This document shows positions 1-11,943 of a DNA stretch of 64,000 bases, piece after piece (positions within the stretch are counted from its first letter, which is position 1; every line of letters begins with the position of its first letter). The notes under the pieces were generated by a model that worked only from the letters and a program-made list of their open reading frames with translations, did not search any database and was not told where the DNA came from. The stretch lies in the NCBI GenBank assembly GCA_964016875.1, contig OZ024733.1:23851324-23915323 (forward strand), read 5' to 3'. The translations under genes were made by a program, and so were the position numbers. The stretch comes from Fallopia convolvulus (Eukaryota > Streptophyta > Magnoliopsida > Caryophyllales > Polygonaceae).

Positions 1-915
1 CATCCATTTCTGCACAATTGTACGTTAAAAATTAAAATTAAATTCAAAACAAATAAAGAGGGATAAAATCCGATTATAATTTACAATAACTGTAGTAATT
101 CCAAAGGGCTTAACAAAAACAGGGATCTCCTTTTACAAGAACCATGAAGAAGCTAGATTCAATGCATCTATCTCACATTAGCCATTAAGCTCCAACAACT
201 GAAATCATTTCCTAAGCCATATATAAACTCAATTGACATTTACACGCTTAGAACTATTAAGAACCCTAATTTCAATTTTTTCTCAAATTGAAACCCTCAT
301 TTTAACTAAAATACTATCAATTCTTGTGGCACTTAAATTGGAACTCAATCCTTGCAAAACAACTGAAAATCGGCGCCAAATTTGAGCTTTACACACAAAT
401 CAGTATCTGGTTTCATTATCGACTATAGTTGTGGTGCTCTCTCCCTCGATATCGTCGGCTTACTCCACTCTCCCTCGTCGACATCTGCTTGCTCCGCTCT
501 CACCACGACGTCATTGACCTCCCTCGTCGAAGACTAGGTCGATTTTGCAGCTGCTCCATGGTGCAGCGCCATCCTCCTCTCATGGTGGATTGTTGCTGCT
601 TTACGTATAAGCCATGAGAATGAGTTTATTCTCACCAAAAAAAGAATTGAGTTTATGCTTTTAATTTTTTAATTTAATTTCATTTTTTTAAATGTATAAA
701 GAAATGGACGGAAGTTAGTTTTAAAAAGATTTAGGTTATGAAACAATTTTTTTATAAAGTTAGAGGGTACCAAAATGAATAAGTTATTTTTTAAGGCATC
801 AAAAGAAAATGACAAAAACTTGAGGGCACCAAAAGGAATTTCCCTTTTTTATGGGTCAAAGAGGGAAGGCGGAGCTGTAAAGTGAAGTAAATGGGTTGTG
901 TCATGTGTGACTTGA
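1..915. other. AT-rich stretch without a recognisable gene
   Basis: No reading frame here resembles a known protein, and the longest ones are short and low in complexity. The segment near 430-560 is CTC/CGTCG-rich and may be decayed coding or satellite-like DNA. The segment near 760-845 contains two copies of an 'agggNaccaaaa' phrase, a style common at the ends of some plant DNA transposons, but no matching second terminus was found. Confidence 0.5.
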
Positions 916-1047
916 TTAGTTCATGATGATCATCCCGAAGAGAATCCTTAAATTCTCATAAGGTTTTCTATCTAAGGCCTTGGTGAAGATATTTGCCACT
1001 TGGTTTTCGATCCTACAATGATTCATCTTAATAAAACAGATATGTTA
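916..1047 (-). pseudogene. Ty1/copia RNase H C-terminal remnant
   Basis: Read on the minus strand this gives RIENQVANIFTKALDRKPYE, then LRILFGMIIMN and a stop at 918-916. That is the conserved C-terminus of copia RNase H, where family members have a (D/E)QxADIFTKxL motif. Nothing else of that element is visible, so it is an orphan scrap beside LTR-C. The family is clear; the lineage cannot be told. Confidence 0.75.
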
Positions 1048-1064
1048 TATTTCATATAGCATAA

Positions 1065-1258
1065 CTAGGACTAGTTAGTACACTTTTTGTATAGAGTTTA
1101 GGTCTTTTTAATGCTTTAATGAAGATTTAATAGAAGACCAAAGAGTTTGATTTTTAGGCTAAAGAAGACTTAAAGCAGAAGAAGAGGCGTAGGACCGCAG
1201 AAGTCAACACCAGATCCGTGGAACAGGACTCATCTGAAGACTCGCGACCGTGGATATC
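1065..1258 (+). repeat. LTR-C, left portion (Athila-type LTR split by ATH-B)
   Basis: This piece continues at 30336 after removal of ATH-B, judged from the ATATC (1254-1258) and ATGTC (30331-30335) target duplication. A cgcgaccgtgg motif at 1244-1254 pairs with gcgaccgcgg just right of the duplication. The left border is uncertain: a segment resembling Athila LTR starts (TTAGTACACTTTTTGTATAG) begins near 1070 but lacks a clear TG. Confidence 0.55.
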
Positions 1259-1435
1259 TGTTGAGAGGATACTTGATCCATCTAATCAAACAAATAAATT
1301 TATAAGATCAAGACCCCGCTGAGTATAGCAGAGTTAGGTTTGTCCACGGGAGAGAAAGTCTATGTCTAATTGCTAAGCTTAAAACACGTAAAACACACGG
1401 AAGAAAACAACAACGAAACAAAATCAACAACTAAT
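1259..1435 (-). repeat. ATH-B 3' LTR, distal piece
   Basis: It matches 23744-23924 of the other LTR (TGTTGAGAGGATACTTGAT onward) with scattered substitutions. TAT-A interrupts it, and CTAAT at 1431-1435 is the left target duplication of TAT-A. Confidence 0.9.
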
Positions 1436-1973
1436 TGTTGGGCCTCACCGAAATCTGGCCCAAAAGCACGTTGCCAGCCCTAGACAAATAGGCCCAAGTT
1501 GAGTATTATGGAGAAGCGTCAAAGAAGTAATCAAAGCATGGCAAGAATCTCGGATTCCACGATCAACCTCTTCAAACGGCTACCTCCTTCATACCGGTGG
1601 TGAGATTTCCGGGATACGCCCGACGTTTCACCAACGGCTTAAATGGAGAAGACTATGAAATAGAGACAAAGCAGAGGAAGAAAGATTATCGAAGGAGACT
1701 CTAAAAATCAATCGCTAAAAGCTCACTTCATTCTTTCCCTATCTTTCCGTTCTAGAGTTCATCTGTATCACCAAGACATTCATCCACAATCTCAATAACA
1801 ATACAAATATTACAATTTGCTTACTCTTATTTTCTTTACTTGTTCTTATTTCTCTAATCTTCTGTTTTATTTTACGCTTTACTTGTAGTTTGTAACGCGT
1901 TGTGATTGCTTCTTGGTTAGGATTCCCTCATCTTAGCAGGTAACGCGTTTGTGTGATTATCCTACCCAAAACA
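1436..1973 (+). repeat. TAT-A 5' LTR (538 bp)
   Basis: It has TG...CA ends and near-identity to 10202-10737. It ends immediately before a primer-binding site. Confidence 0.93.
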
Positions 1974-1975
1974 AT

Positions 1976-1993
1976 TGGCGCCCACCGTGGGGC
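1976..1993 (+). promoter_or_regulatory. TAT-A primer-binding site (tRNA-Lys type)
   Basis: TGGCGCCCACCGTGGGGC lies two bases after the LTR. It is complementary to a tRNA 3' end of sequence GCCCCACGGTGGGCGCCA, which I recognise as plant tRNA-Lys(CUU). The tRNA assignment is from memory; the position and complementarity pattern are clear. Confidence 0.75.
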
Positions 1994-2044
1994 CCTAGCC
2001 AAAAAGAAGTCACGCTAAAGGGAGCTACAGGTTCTATCAACAAG

Positions 2045-3650
2045 ATGGACGGAATTCAAACTACTTACAGCCACGTGGAAGATCTTGAGAACCATGAGAT
2101 CAATCAAGAAGACGACAATCAACAAACTGGAAACGCCGGTGGAGTCGGGACTGTAGAAGGAGTTGAACAAGACTCCGGAAATGCAAATGGCAACCCTGCC
2201 ACCTCCGCGGAACGAGGAGGAGGAGGGGTGATTCTGACGTCATCATGGAACTCCGCGCAACGATGATCACCCTCCAAAAAGATTTGGAAAACCAAAAGGA
2301 GGCTCATGCTAGATTTACCGAGGTATATGAAAAGCAAATCGAAACTTTGACTAATGAACGCAATTTGCTTCAATCTCAGGTACAATCAGCTCCCACCCGA
2401 CCGCGCGGAACGGACGCGGTAGAAGGAGTCGCCAAACGATTAGACATGGATGATCCAAGTCTCGTAACGCCTAATGTCGTCAGACCGGTAACTGGGTATC
2501 AGGTAAATGGTAATTCATTAAGGGCAGTACAGGAGGATGCTGAGGTTTCCCAATTACAGAAACGCCTCAAAGCTCTAGAGGACCGAATCACTCAGGTCCC
2601 AGGAGCACCTCAACCGATAGCAATGGAAAGAAGGGATGGCTACACAAACTCCCCCTTCATACCCACTATCGCGAGAGTCGATATCTCTGGAAAGTATCAC
2701 GTCCCCGATGTACCTAAGTACGAGGGGGTAACAGATCCCGATCAACACATAGCTGCGTTCAAGCAGGCTATGAACATTAGCACAGTCCCTTTTGACATGA
2801 AGGAGATTGTTATGTGTCGTTGGTTCGGAAACATGTTATTCGGACCCACACTCAATTGACACTCTCATTTACCTCTTGGAAGTATTTCATCTTTTGCTGA
2901 GTTAATTGACAAGTTCAGGGTGAGGTTTGCAAGCAGTCGACACGCTAAGAAGCGATCAAGCGATCTATATCGCATGATTCAGAAACCCGGAGAATCCTTG
3001 AAGGCCTTCCTTAACCGCTACAACGAGGAGCTAGTAACTATAGAAGGATGCAATGTCGCCACAGCTGTAGAAGCGTTCCGAAGGGGCATCTCGGTTTGTA
3101 ACCCTGAGTTATATCCCGAATTAACTAAGTACCCTTGTTCAAATTTCGATGAGGTGCAGGCGAAGGCGTTAGCACATGTGCGATTGGAGGAGGATCTCTT
3201 CACTGAAAAAGCAATTAGCCCTCACCGGCCAGAGCGAAGGCAATGAAGGCGAGAACCTAGATATGCTCCATACTCCACTTCATCTCCTGCCAAAACAACT
3301 GTTAATACGACATTTGCTAGGCAAGGCGAAAGATAAGAAAATCCCAGGCTGCCTCCTAGACTTTCCCATTACAACTTCTGTTTAGATGCAACGGAGGTAT
3401 TTCGAACTCTCAACAACATGGGGGACACTGTCAAATGGCCCCGAAAAAGCAATGTACCTTCACATCAGAAAGACAAGTCCAAATGATGTGATTTTTACTT
3501 CGATCATGGTCACCGAACGGACGAGTGTATCGCGTTGCGGAAGGAAGTAAGTGAACTATTACACAGGGGGTACCTCAAGGATTTAATATCAAAAAAAGCA
3601 AAGGAGCAGTTAGAACACAACAAAGAGAAAGCTAGCCCTCCACCGCCTCC
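2045..3650 (+). pseudogene. gag: TAT-A gag (capsid and nucleocapsid), degenerate
   Basis: This would be the structural polyprotein that forms virus-like particles and binds element RNA. The chosen start is the ATG at 2045, the first after the primer site (MDGIQTTYSHVED). A frameshift occurs in the GAGGAGG run near 2220. A coiled-coil region follows (about 2245-2400), then the capsid region with VPKYEGVTDPDQHIAAF near 2710, a TGA at 2857-2859, and SSFAELIDKFRVRF. A further stop is at 3244. The nucleocapsid knuckle CDFYFDHGHRTDEC (near 3490-3530) is the C-x2-H-x4-H-x4-C variant seen in Tat gags, although its second ligand is Y here. The frame is broken in several places. Confidence 0.85.
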
Positions 3651-3814
3651 GAAGCATACTGGAGTAATCAACGTCATCACTGGGGGATCCGAAATCTGCG
3701 GTATAACGTACTCCGCAGCAAAGAGAATCGCAAGGGATACTAGGAGAACATGTCCCAGAGCTCCTCCACGAACGGGCCACGACGTGATGCCAATTTACCT
3801 TCGACGATGTCGAA

Positions 3815-4210
3815 GAAGAGGAAGTTCACCATGACTGCATGATAATTTCTTTAACAATAGCAAATTTCCTTATTAAAAGAATATTAGTTGATAACGGAAG
3901 CTCCAGTAACTTGCTCATGTTGGATGCTTTGTACAACTTAGGTCTTGGGATGGATGACATTGTCAAAAAATCTACGACTTTAGTAGGTTTCAGTGGCGAA
4001 TCACGCAACACGTTGGGAGAAATATCCTTACCGACCATCGCGGGAGGAATAAATTACCGGTAAAATTTCAAGTACTTGATTGCCCCTCACCTTTTAATGT
4101 CATTCTGGGCAGGCCATGGATCCACGGGATGAAGGCTATTCCTTCCACTTACCATCAATGTGTAAAGTTCCCGACGCCATGGAGAGTTCAAGAAATCAAG
4201 GGGGAATAGA
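3815..4210 (+). pseudogene. pro: TAT-A aspartic protease
   Basis: This is the polyprotein-processing protease. The catalytic motif ILVDNGSSSNLLMLD (near 3877-3925) matches the Tat-type D-N-G-S-S site. Downstream NVILGRPWIHGMKAIPSTYH (near 4095-4155) is the conserved flap/C-terminal part, reached only after a frameshift near 4063. It sits between gag and RT, as expected for a retropepsin. Confidence 0.8.
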
Positions 4211-4317
4211 AATTAGCAAGGGAGTGCTACTCCGTGGCGATGAAAGCAACGACTTCGAAAAACTTACAACTTGAAGCAGGGAGGAAGTCGTCAGATTAGC
4301 AATTAAAGGATTGTAGA

Positions 4318-7300
4318 ACAACCACTTACTACGTAAAGCCGGAAACACCAGAACTCAAAGAAGTAGCTCTTGATCCACTTGATCCATCAAGGAAAATTAA
4401 AATAGGAGCAGACCTAGAGCCGACTTTACATAAACAATTGGTGGAGTTCCTACGGTCCTACAATGATTGCTTTGCGTGGTCGAACGAGGATATGGTGGGC
4501 ATTGATCCTAACGTGATCACACACGCCCTCAACGTCAACACGAAGATGCCACCAGTAAAATAGAAAAGGCGTAAGTTTGCACCCGAACGAAATCAGGTAA
4601 TCAACAATGAGGTAAAATCTTCGCTTGAGTCTGGAAAAATTAGAGAGGTAAAATATCATGATTGGCTTGCAAACGTGGTTGTTGTAAAAAAGAAAAACGG
4701 AAAGTGGCGCGTTTGCGTGGACTTTACCGATTTAAATAAAGCATGCCCTAAAGATTCATTCGCATTGCCTCATATCGATGCAATGGTGGATGCAACGGCT
4801 GGGCACGAGCTTTTAACTTTCATGGATGCGGTTAGTGGATATCATCAGATAATGATGCATCGCGACGATCAAGAGAAAACTGCATTCGTAACCAATCAAG
4901 GAACTTATTGTTATAAAGTTATGCCTTTCGGGTTAAAAAACGCAGGTGCTACTTATCAAAAATTGGTTAATAAGATGTTTCAGGAAAAACTGGGGGATAC
5001 AATGGAGGTGTATATTGACGACATGCTAGTCAAGTCGTTGAAGGCGGAGGACCACATTACCCACTTGAAGGACGCGTTCCAGATCCTACAAAGCTACAAA
5101 ATGAAGCTGAATCCAACCAAATGCTTTTTCGGAGTTACATCAGGGAAATTCCTCGGATACATAGTAACGCAAAGAGGAATCGAGGCGAGTCCAGACCAGA
5201 TCAAGGCCATAATGGAGTTACAGTCACCAAAATACGTCAAAGACGTCCAGAAGTTGACAGAGCGAGTAGCAGCGTTGAACCGATTCATATCTCGATCCTC
5301 AGACAGAAACAAGTTGTTCTATGATATCTTGAAGAAAAACAAGTCATTTGAGTGGACGGAAGCACACGAAGAGGCTTTCAAAGAATTGAAAAATTATTTA
5401 TCTAACCCACAGGTACTTTCTAAGTCCAAGACAGATGAAAAGTTATATGTATACTTGGCCGTAACTGAGGTAGCTGTAAGCGCCGTCCTGATCCGAGAGG
5501 AGAATGGAGACCAGTTGCCCGTTTACTACGTAAGTAAAACCTTGCTTGATGCGGAAACCAGGTATTCACCCGTGGAGAAACTTATATTGTCTTTGGTAAT
5601 GCCTTCAATAAAGTTACGTCCTTATTTTGAAAGTCATTCTATTATCATGAGGACTAACTATCCAATGAAGAGTATCATGTCAAAGCCAGAATTGTCAGGT
5701 CGGTTAATAAGATGGCTGATCCACCTTAATGGTTACGACATCGCTTACGAGCCACGAACAGCACTGAAATCTCAAGCCTTGGCGGATTTTGTGGTTGAAT
5801 TCACTCCTACCACTTTGGAACAAGAGGATCAAGACATGTTACATGTAACAAGTTCATGTGGTAGCGGCAAATGGTTAATGCATACAGATGGAGCATCAAA
5901 TCAGATAGGCGTAGGACTGGGGGTAGTCCTGAAGTCACCACAGGGGGATAGGATAGCCCAGGCTATTCGATGTACATTCAAAGCCACCAACAATGAAGCA
6001 GAGTATGAGGCACTTATAGCAGGGTTACTTATTGCTAAAGACTTGAACGTGCAAGAAATTGAGGTAATTTGTGATTCATTACTTATTGTCAATCAAGTTA
6101 TGAATTCATATGTTGCCAGGGATTCAAAGATGAAGGCGTACTTAGAAAAAGTCCAAGAGATTGTCAAACACTTCAAGCATTTTGAGATAAAGCAAGTTCC
6201 TTAGGATGCTAACACACAAGCAGACGCCTTAGCCAACCTCGGATCCGCAATCGACCCAAGAGAGTACGACAAGATACCTTTCGTTTACCTTGATGCGCCA
6301 TCCATAATCAAAGAAGCAGATATGTTCGAGATTCGAAATTCTGATGAAGACGCTTCGTGGGTAACTCCTTACTTAAAATGGTTACGAGATGGAGTTCTAC
6401 CAGAAGATAAGGAAGAAGCTCGACGACTTAAGGTAAAAGCTTCAACTTTCACTATTAAGAATAACATTCTGTTCAAGTGGATGTCTTCGGGGATATACGC
6501 TCGATGCGTAAAGGAGGAAGAGGTACAGAAGGTATTACAAGACATACACGATGCAGAGTGCAGAAATCATACAAGGGGTCACAACTTGGCGAGGAAGGCG
6601 AGCAGGATGAGTTATTACTGGCCCACCATGAACAAAGACGCAGTGGAGTTCGCCCGCAAGTGTGACGCATGCCACCGTCATGGACCTATACCACATCAAC
6701 CTTCGGAGTTGTTACATCCCATAACTTCCCCTTGGCCATTCATGAAATGGGGAATGGATATTGTGGGAAAGCTTCCTCCAGCTTCAGGACAACGCGTCTA
6801 CATCTTAGCAATGACCGACTACTTCTCTAAATGGATTGAAGCCGAAGCTTTCAAAGAAGTCAAAGACACCCAGGTCACTTCCTTCATAAAAAGAAATATC
6901 CTGAGTAGATTTGGAATACCATCCACCATCGTGTACGACAACGGATCTCAATTCATCAGTGACAAAACGAGGTCATTTTGCTAGCAATACAACATTCAGT
7001 TGGTGATGTCGACACCACGTTATCCTCAAGCCAATGGCCAGGCAGAAGCAAGCAACAAAGTAATCATCAACAACTTGAAGAAACGACTCAAGGAGGCGAA
7101 GGGAAGATGGGCAGATGAGTTAACCCTTATTCTATGGTCAGATCGAACAACTCCCAAGACTGCTACAGGGCATACACCTTTCTCCTTAGTCTATGGATGC
7201 GAAGCCGTGTTACCAGTAGAAGTAACTTTGCCCACAGTTCGATATGGACTTACTACAGAGGAGTCAAATCTACCTAACTTGTTACATCATCTGGACACGG

Positions 7301-7593
7301 TTGATGAGTTACAAGATGAAGCATCAGTTCGTATGGCGGCATATAGACAGGGGGTAGCTCGGAGTTACAACAAACGTGTTAATGCAAAGGCGTTCCAAGT
7401 GGGAGATTGGGTATTGAGGAAAGTCTTTCAAAACACGCAAGAGTTGAATGCTGGCAAGTTAGGAGCCAATTGGGAAGGACCTTACCAGATTACGAAGATT
7501 GTAGGACAAGGGGCCTATGAGTTGGTATCGCATGATGGGAAGACGGTCCCCAGAAGCTGGAACGCGATGAATTTGAAGTTGTATCACTTTTAA
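4318..7593 (+). pseudogene. pol: TAT-A pol: reverse transcriptase, two RNase H domains, integrase
   Basis: One continuous frame is interrupted by TAG at 4561, 6202 and 6982. RT spans about 4600-5180: WRVCVDFTDLNKACPKD, MDAVSGYHQI (first Asp), MPFGLKNAGATYQ, and VYIDDMLVKS with intact YIDD. RNase H 1 is about 5430-5800. The second, archaeal-type RNase H is about 5870-6230 (LMHTDGASNQIGVGLGVVL, NNEAEYEAL) and is diagnostic of Tat. Integrase is about 6320-7593: an HHCC zinc region (NHTRGHNLARKA, KCDACHRHG) and a core with GMDI, YDNGSQF and GQAEASNK supplying D, D and E. The end is close to full length, with WEGPYQITKIVGQGAYEL as C-terminal domain. Confidence 0.93.
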
Positions 7594-8216
7594 ACATGCA
7601 AGTCACAATAAGGTACACATCACATACTTCATTCTTTTCACATTATATTGTTACATCATTTTATACACATAACACGACAACAATCTTACAAAAATTAACA
7701 AGGGACACCTTGTGATGTTACAGGACAAAACATAGGCCCTTGCCTTACGATCAGGCAACGTTGTGCACACAATGACTAGTCAAAAGATGCAAGAGATGAG
7801 AACAAGTAAAGCAAACTCTGGAGCAAGAGAGTTTCACAAAATGCTTGTAACAAAATAAAACACAAGTATTTACATTCTGTTAATTACACTATTCTCTCTC
7901 TCAGCATCCTACACAAAAGCACTATTACTACAAGATTCTATCAAAACTACTAACAATCTTCTTAGAACGCGTTGATCCTCCTTCCACAGTAGCAAACCTG
8001 TATCACATGCAAAAAAGACAAAAATAGATCCAAAACGATGCAAGTACTTAACCAATATTCATAATAAAACCCCTAAATCATCAAAAGCAAGGGGTAAAAG
8101 TTGTCCACGCTAAGGCCCTAAAAACGAGCGGCCATACAAAACAAAGTGTTTAAACCCCAACACACTGGGGGTGGTGAAACGTTCAAAGTTTAGAGAGTAA
8201 GAGAAACAAGAGAAAA
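7594..8216. other. TAT-A spacer between integrase and antisense gene
   Basis: This is AT-rich untranslated sequence with no coding similarity. A polyadenylation region for the sense gag-pol or the antisense gene could lie here, but I see no decisive signal. Confidence 0.5.
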
Positions 8217-9931
8217 TCATTCTTTAGAAACTCTTTCGGCAGACTTCTTGTTCTCCATCTCCACTTGAGCCACTTCCTTGGCGACTTGAGAAATATCATC
8301 AACCAGGGAGGGTTTCTTAGACGCGTTTACTTCATCAGGAAACAGGTTTTCAAATTTCTCCCTCTCCTTCACGGCGTCCCAGGAAGAGTGCTTCCCTACG
8401 TCAAATTCCTCTATTGTCTCGACGCGGGCTCTAAGCGACCAGTAATCAGCCGTATCCTCGATCTCTTGAGCAAGAGTGACGCTTTTCTTTGATACAACAT
8501 TGAACTTGTCCTCCCACTCTTTGGACTCTCCAGCAACTTTCTCAAGAGCATCTTGCAGATCAGCGACCTTTTTCTCCAGAATCTTCTTCTCCTGCCCTAA
8601 GATGACCGCTCTGTCTTTCTCAAGTTGCATGCTGATCTTGCTTTGAGACAGTTGGTCGGGGTAATCCTTGAAGTAGTCAAAAGCCGATAGAGCGAGTTGA
8701 AGACCCTAAAAAAAGTAGCAAACTATCACGAACCAAGATGCATTGGAAGTAATACAGATTTTAAAAAAAACCAAGTTGTTAACCAAAATACCTACCATTG
8801 AGCCGCTAGCATCTCGCCAAAGAATTTTGGCAAAGTGGAGCGGTGTCCTGAATCACGGAGACAATCCACTTGAAGAGGCATCAGAGACTTCAAGCACTTC
8901 TCTGCATCCATGTCCAGAGACATCATGGTGCTAGGGAGATCGGTCATGCGAGAGGATGCGCTTTTCTTCGATGAAGAAACTTTGGAAGCATCGCCCACAG
9001 TTTTCGGAGGGAGGGCCACCACCAAAGAAGTGTCTGCTGTAGAAGTGGTCTCCGCTTTCCTTTTCTTCATGGCTTTAACTCTTTCCAAAGTAGACAAAGA
9101 AGTAGTGGATCTGGTAGTTCTTGAACCTGGAAGAATGTAAACAACAGGTGTAATAAATAGCATAGACGTCAAAACAAGGAGTAAAGCAAGAAGAGAACTT
9201 GCTCGACATCTCGGTGTCTTCTGGGTCTACAAAGCACGCTTTCACCAGTTTGGGATAAGATCTCTCTTCCAGCGAAAGAGCCTCTGTGTGAGAAATGACC
9301 TGGGACGACACCTTGCGAGGTTGGGGGCAGCGAGATTCTCTGCACAAGAAGACAGTCGGTGGTTAAAATTGAACAAAGCGTAACGAGTAAAAAGAGAAAC
9401 ACTACTTGTTGGACGCCATCGGGTTTTCAGAAAAGACGTGTCAACTCCCAAAGAAGACAGCTTTACGAAGAAGAATTTATCAGCCCAACCCCGATCAGAC
9501 TTCGATATGTTAAAAATCAGGTCAGACTTGTTTGTAAAGATTTTCAAGGTCAAACGGCCAAGACCACCTTTGGAAAGATGATAATTGAGAAAAAAGTCGG
9601 CAACTTTGAAAGGAAGGCCATGAGAGGAACACAAGAGGGCGACAGACAACAGGAGCCTCCAAACTTGAGGAAGTAGTTGCCCAGGGGACACATTGAGAGT
9701 GGTCAGGAAATCGATGACTAGTGGAGAAAAAGGGAAATGATGGCTTATACGAAAGGTGTACTCGTACAAGCATACCCATTCGTCGGCGTAAAAATCGGCC
9801 CAGATTTCGGGGGGAGGAGAGAATATCTCTACATGTGAAGGAAAGTCCGCAGAGAAGGCGAAGATGTGAGGATCTTCTGAGGTGCTATTCCTCTGATGGT
9901 ATGGGGTGAGGTTCTGGAAGAAGTTAGACAA
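8217..9931 (-). pseudogene. Antisense gene of TAT-A (PF04195-like 'putative gypsy type transposon' protein)
   Basis: The gene lies opposite to gag-pol, between integrase and the 3' LTR, where several Tat elements carry an antisense ORF. The N-terminal part (9931-9242) has FYADEWVCLYEYTFRISHHF, FPFSPLVIDFLTTLNVSPGQ, a PQVWRLL segment and GWADKFFFV, which I recognise as the PF04195 family. The C-terminal part (8705-8217) is a long charged coiled coil (EKKILEKKVADLQDALEKVA). Between them, a good GT-AG intron fits 8800-8706 (donor ATG/GTAGGT, acceptor after a T-run), and a polypyrimidine-AG acceptor lies at about 9131. The middle exon's longest ORF is in a different frame from both sides, so an indel is likely. 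Function is unknown; RNA or DNA binding is a guess. Confidence 0.7.
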
Positions 9932-10088
9932 GGAAGAATGGCGGATTCGAGACAGTAAAGATAGGGTTACGGGGAAGAACTAGAAGTCGCCATAACTGAG
10001 AAAAGGGAGAAGATGAAAGATGAAGAGGAGGGAAATGTACCTGGACACCGGTTAGCGCAGTTGAAGTCTCAAGAGATCATCATGAACG

Positions 10089-10098
10089 CTATAAATAG
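10089..10098 (-). promoter_or_regulatory. Candidate TATA box for the TAT-A antisense gene
   Basis: The minus strand reads CTATTTATAG about 160 bases upstream of the antisense ATG at 9931. On the plus strand the same bases read ctataaatag, so direction is ambiguous. Its placement outside the LTR suits a dedicated antisense promoter. Confidence 0.4.
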
Positions 10099-10189
10099 GG
10101 ATTGATGGGACACGTCTTTACTCGCTACAACTTCCAAGATGAAAAATCAAAAACCCTAGAAAAGCGGTGGAGGGAATTTTCCCGGGTTT

Positions 10190-10201
10190 TTGAGGAGGTA
10201 T
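10190..10201 (+). other. TAT-A polypurine tract
   Basis: tgaggaggtat lies directly before the 3' LTR TG and is the expected plus-strand primer position. Confidence 0.6.
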
Positions 10202-10737
10202 TGTTGGGCCTCACCGAAATTTGGCCCAAAAGCACGTTGCCAGCCCTAGACAAATAGGCCCAAGTTGAGTATTATGGAGAAGCGTCAATGAAGCAATCAA
10301 AGCATGGCGAGAATCTGGGATTCCACGATCAACCTCTTCAAACGGCTACCTCCTTCACACCGGTGGCGAGATTTCCGGGATACGCCAGATGTTTCACCGA
10401 CGGCTCAAATGGAGAAGACTATGAAATAGAGACGAAGCAGAGGAAGAACGATCATCGAAGGAGACTCTAAAAATCAATCGCTAAAAGCTCACTTCATTCT
10501 TTCCCTATCTTTCCGTTCTAGAGTTCATCTGTATCGCCAAGACATTCATCCACAATCTCAATAACAATACAAATATTACAATTTGCTTACTCTTATTTTC
10601 TTTACTTGTTCTTATTCTCTAATCTTCCGTTTTATTTTACGCTTTACTTGTAGTTTGTAACGCGTTGTGATTACTTCTTGGTTAGGATTCCCTCATCTTA
10701 GCAGGTAACGCGTTTGTGTGATTATCCTACCCAAACA
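10202..10737 (+). repeat. TAT-A 3' LTR (536 bp)
   Basis: This is the partner of 1436-1973. It is followed by the target duplication CTAAC at 10738-10742 and the resumption of the ATH-B LTR. Confidence 0.93.
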
Positions 10738-10742
10738 CTAAC

Positions 10743-11928
10743 TGCACTGAAGGACTCGGTACCGACCCTACGGGGTCGATAATGAGGGTTAAACTAGGTA
10801 CATGTTTTTATCAATGCGAGAAAAGATCTAGGGTATTAGGGTTTACCACAACATAGTCATGCACATCAAGTCATATGAATAATAAAGATCAGTCCTTTTC
10901 ACATAAGAAATCAAATTTCGTTGAAAAGAAAAGTAAATTAACCAACTTTCGCAAATCAATTCCCTGTAATCTACCTATCACGATCTAAGGTTTTCAACTT
11001 TTGTTTCAAACTTTATTCCTATTCAAATTCACAATCTTTTCTTTTGATCAAATCATGAACAAGAATTTACTTCAACTTTCACCAAAGTTTTAAGCACAAA
11101 TAAGTAGAAATAAGATTAAAGGCAATCGGTTCATGGATTCAAACTATCAACATGCATAACTAAGTTGGGCTTTTACCCCCAACCCTAGAATAAAAGTCTA
11201 CTCACTCATTATTGAAGAACAAACACGAAGATTTAAATAAGAAAACATGTCTTTAAATTTAACTAAAGAAAACTTACTAGAATTCTCAATCACAATTTAA
11301 ATCTCACTCAAGAACACAAGGAAAACCCAACAAATCTTCTCGCCTCTCTCGCGTTCCAAACGTGCTCCAAAACAATCTCTCAAAACCAACCTCCAAAACT
11401 AGGTCTTTTCTCTTGCTTATATAGTAGAAATCTATCTAAAGAAGTCTATCTTAAAGATATAAAAACTATCCATAAAAAGGGTTCGGAATAAAATCCATTA
11501 AATCTTGAGTCGGCGTCACCTACCGACACGGGGGTACCTCAGTACCGACCCCCGTCAGGGTCAATAGGACTTTTCTAGGCATTTTCCTTCACACTTTCTT
11601 CTTGTAGACCTCGGTACCGACCCCCTAAGGTCGGTAACGATTCAATTCCTGAGCTTTTCATTCTCTTATTCTCTCGTTTCCTTCTTGGATCTTTCGTCAA
11701 TGCCTTCAAGCTTCCTTCCTATCCTTGCTCCTATCCGTGGGATGCTCTAGAATGCTCCACTTCTGCCCCATAACCTATAAGAAAACACAAAAACTTGCGT
11801 AGCTTCCATACTTCACGCAAAATACGAAAACTAAAGAAAACAATACAAAACGAACAAAAAACCTATCTAAACACGACTAGAAAACCCTAGAAAGACTATA
11901 TAAAACCAAGCTAAAAACGCGGACATCA
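10743..11928 (-). repeat. ATH-B 3' LTR, proximal piece
   Basis: It resumes at tgcactgaaggactcggtac, matching 23921 onward, and ends GGACATCA. Compared with the 5' LTR it retains about 270 bp (roughly 11278-11550) missing there. It carries paired TCG-GTAC-CGA motifs: hexamers at 10758 and 10778, and at 11613 and 11633, each 20 bp apart. Confidence 0.9.
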
Positions 11929-11943
11929 AAATACTCCATACTT
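11929..11943 (-). other. ATH-B polypurine tract
   Basis: The minus strand reads AAGTATGGAGTATTTT directly before the 3' LTR. It is nearly identical to the tract before the ATH-R LTR (63343-63357). Confidence 0.8.

Larger units (their letters stand above)
1436..10737 (+). mobile_element. TAT-A: full-length Tat-lineage Ty3/gypsy retrotransposon
   Basis: The LTRs are 1436-1973 and 10202-10737, starting TGTTGGGCC and ending CCCAAA(A)CA. Flanks CTAAT (1431-1435) and CTAAC (10738-10742) are a 5-bp target duplication, and the uninterrupted ATH-B LTR reads aactaactgcact at this site. The order is primer site, gag, protease, RT-RNase H, a second RNase H, integrase, an antisense gene, and the 3' LTR. 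The extra RNase H and the antisense gene are Tat hallmarks. By eye the LTRs differ by about 17 substitutions and 2 single-base indels. Gag and pol contain stops, so this copy looks dead. Confidence 0.93.

Noticed and set aside
429..617. 62-codon ORF in the first kilobase
   Set aside because: Its composition is driven by CTC/CGTCG repeats and it shows no conserved motif.
760..850. Possible Mutator-like terminus (accaaaatgaataag ... accaaaaggaatttccc)
   Set aside because: No matching inverted end or target duplication was found in the window.
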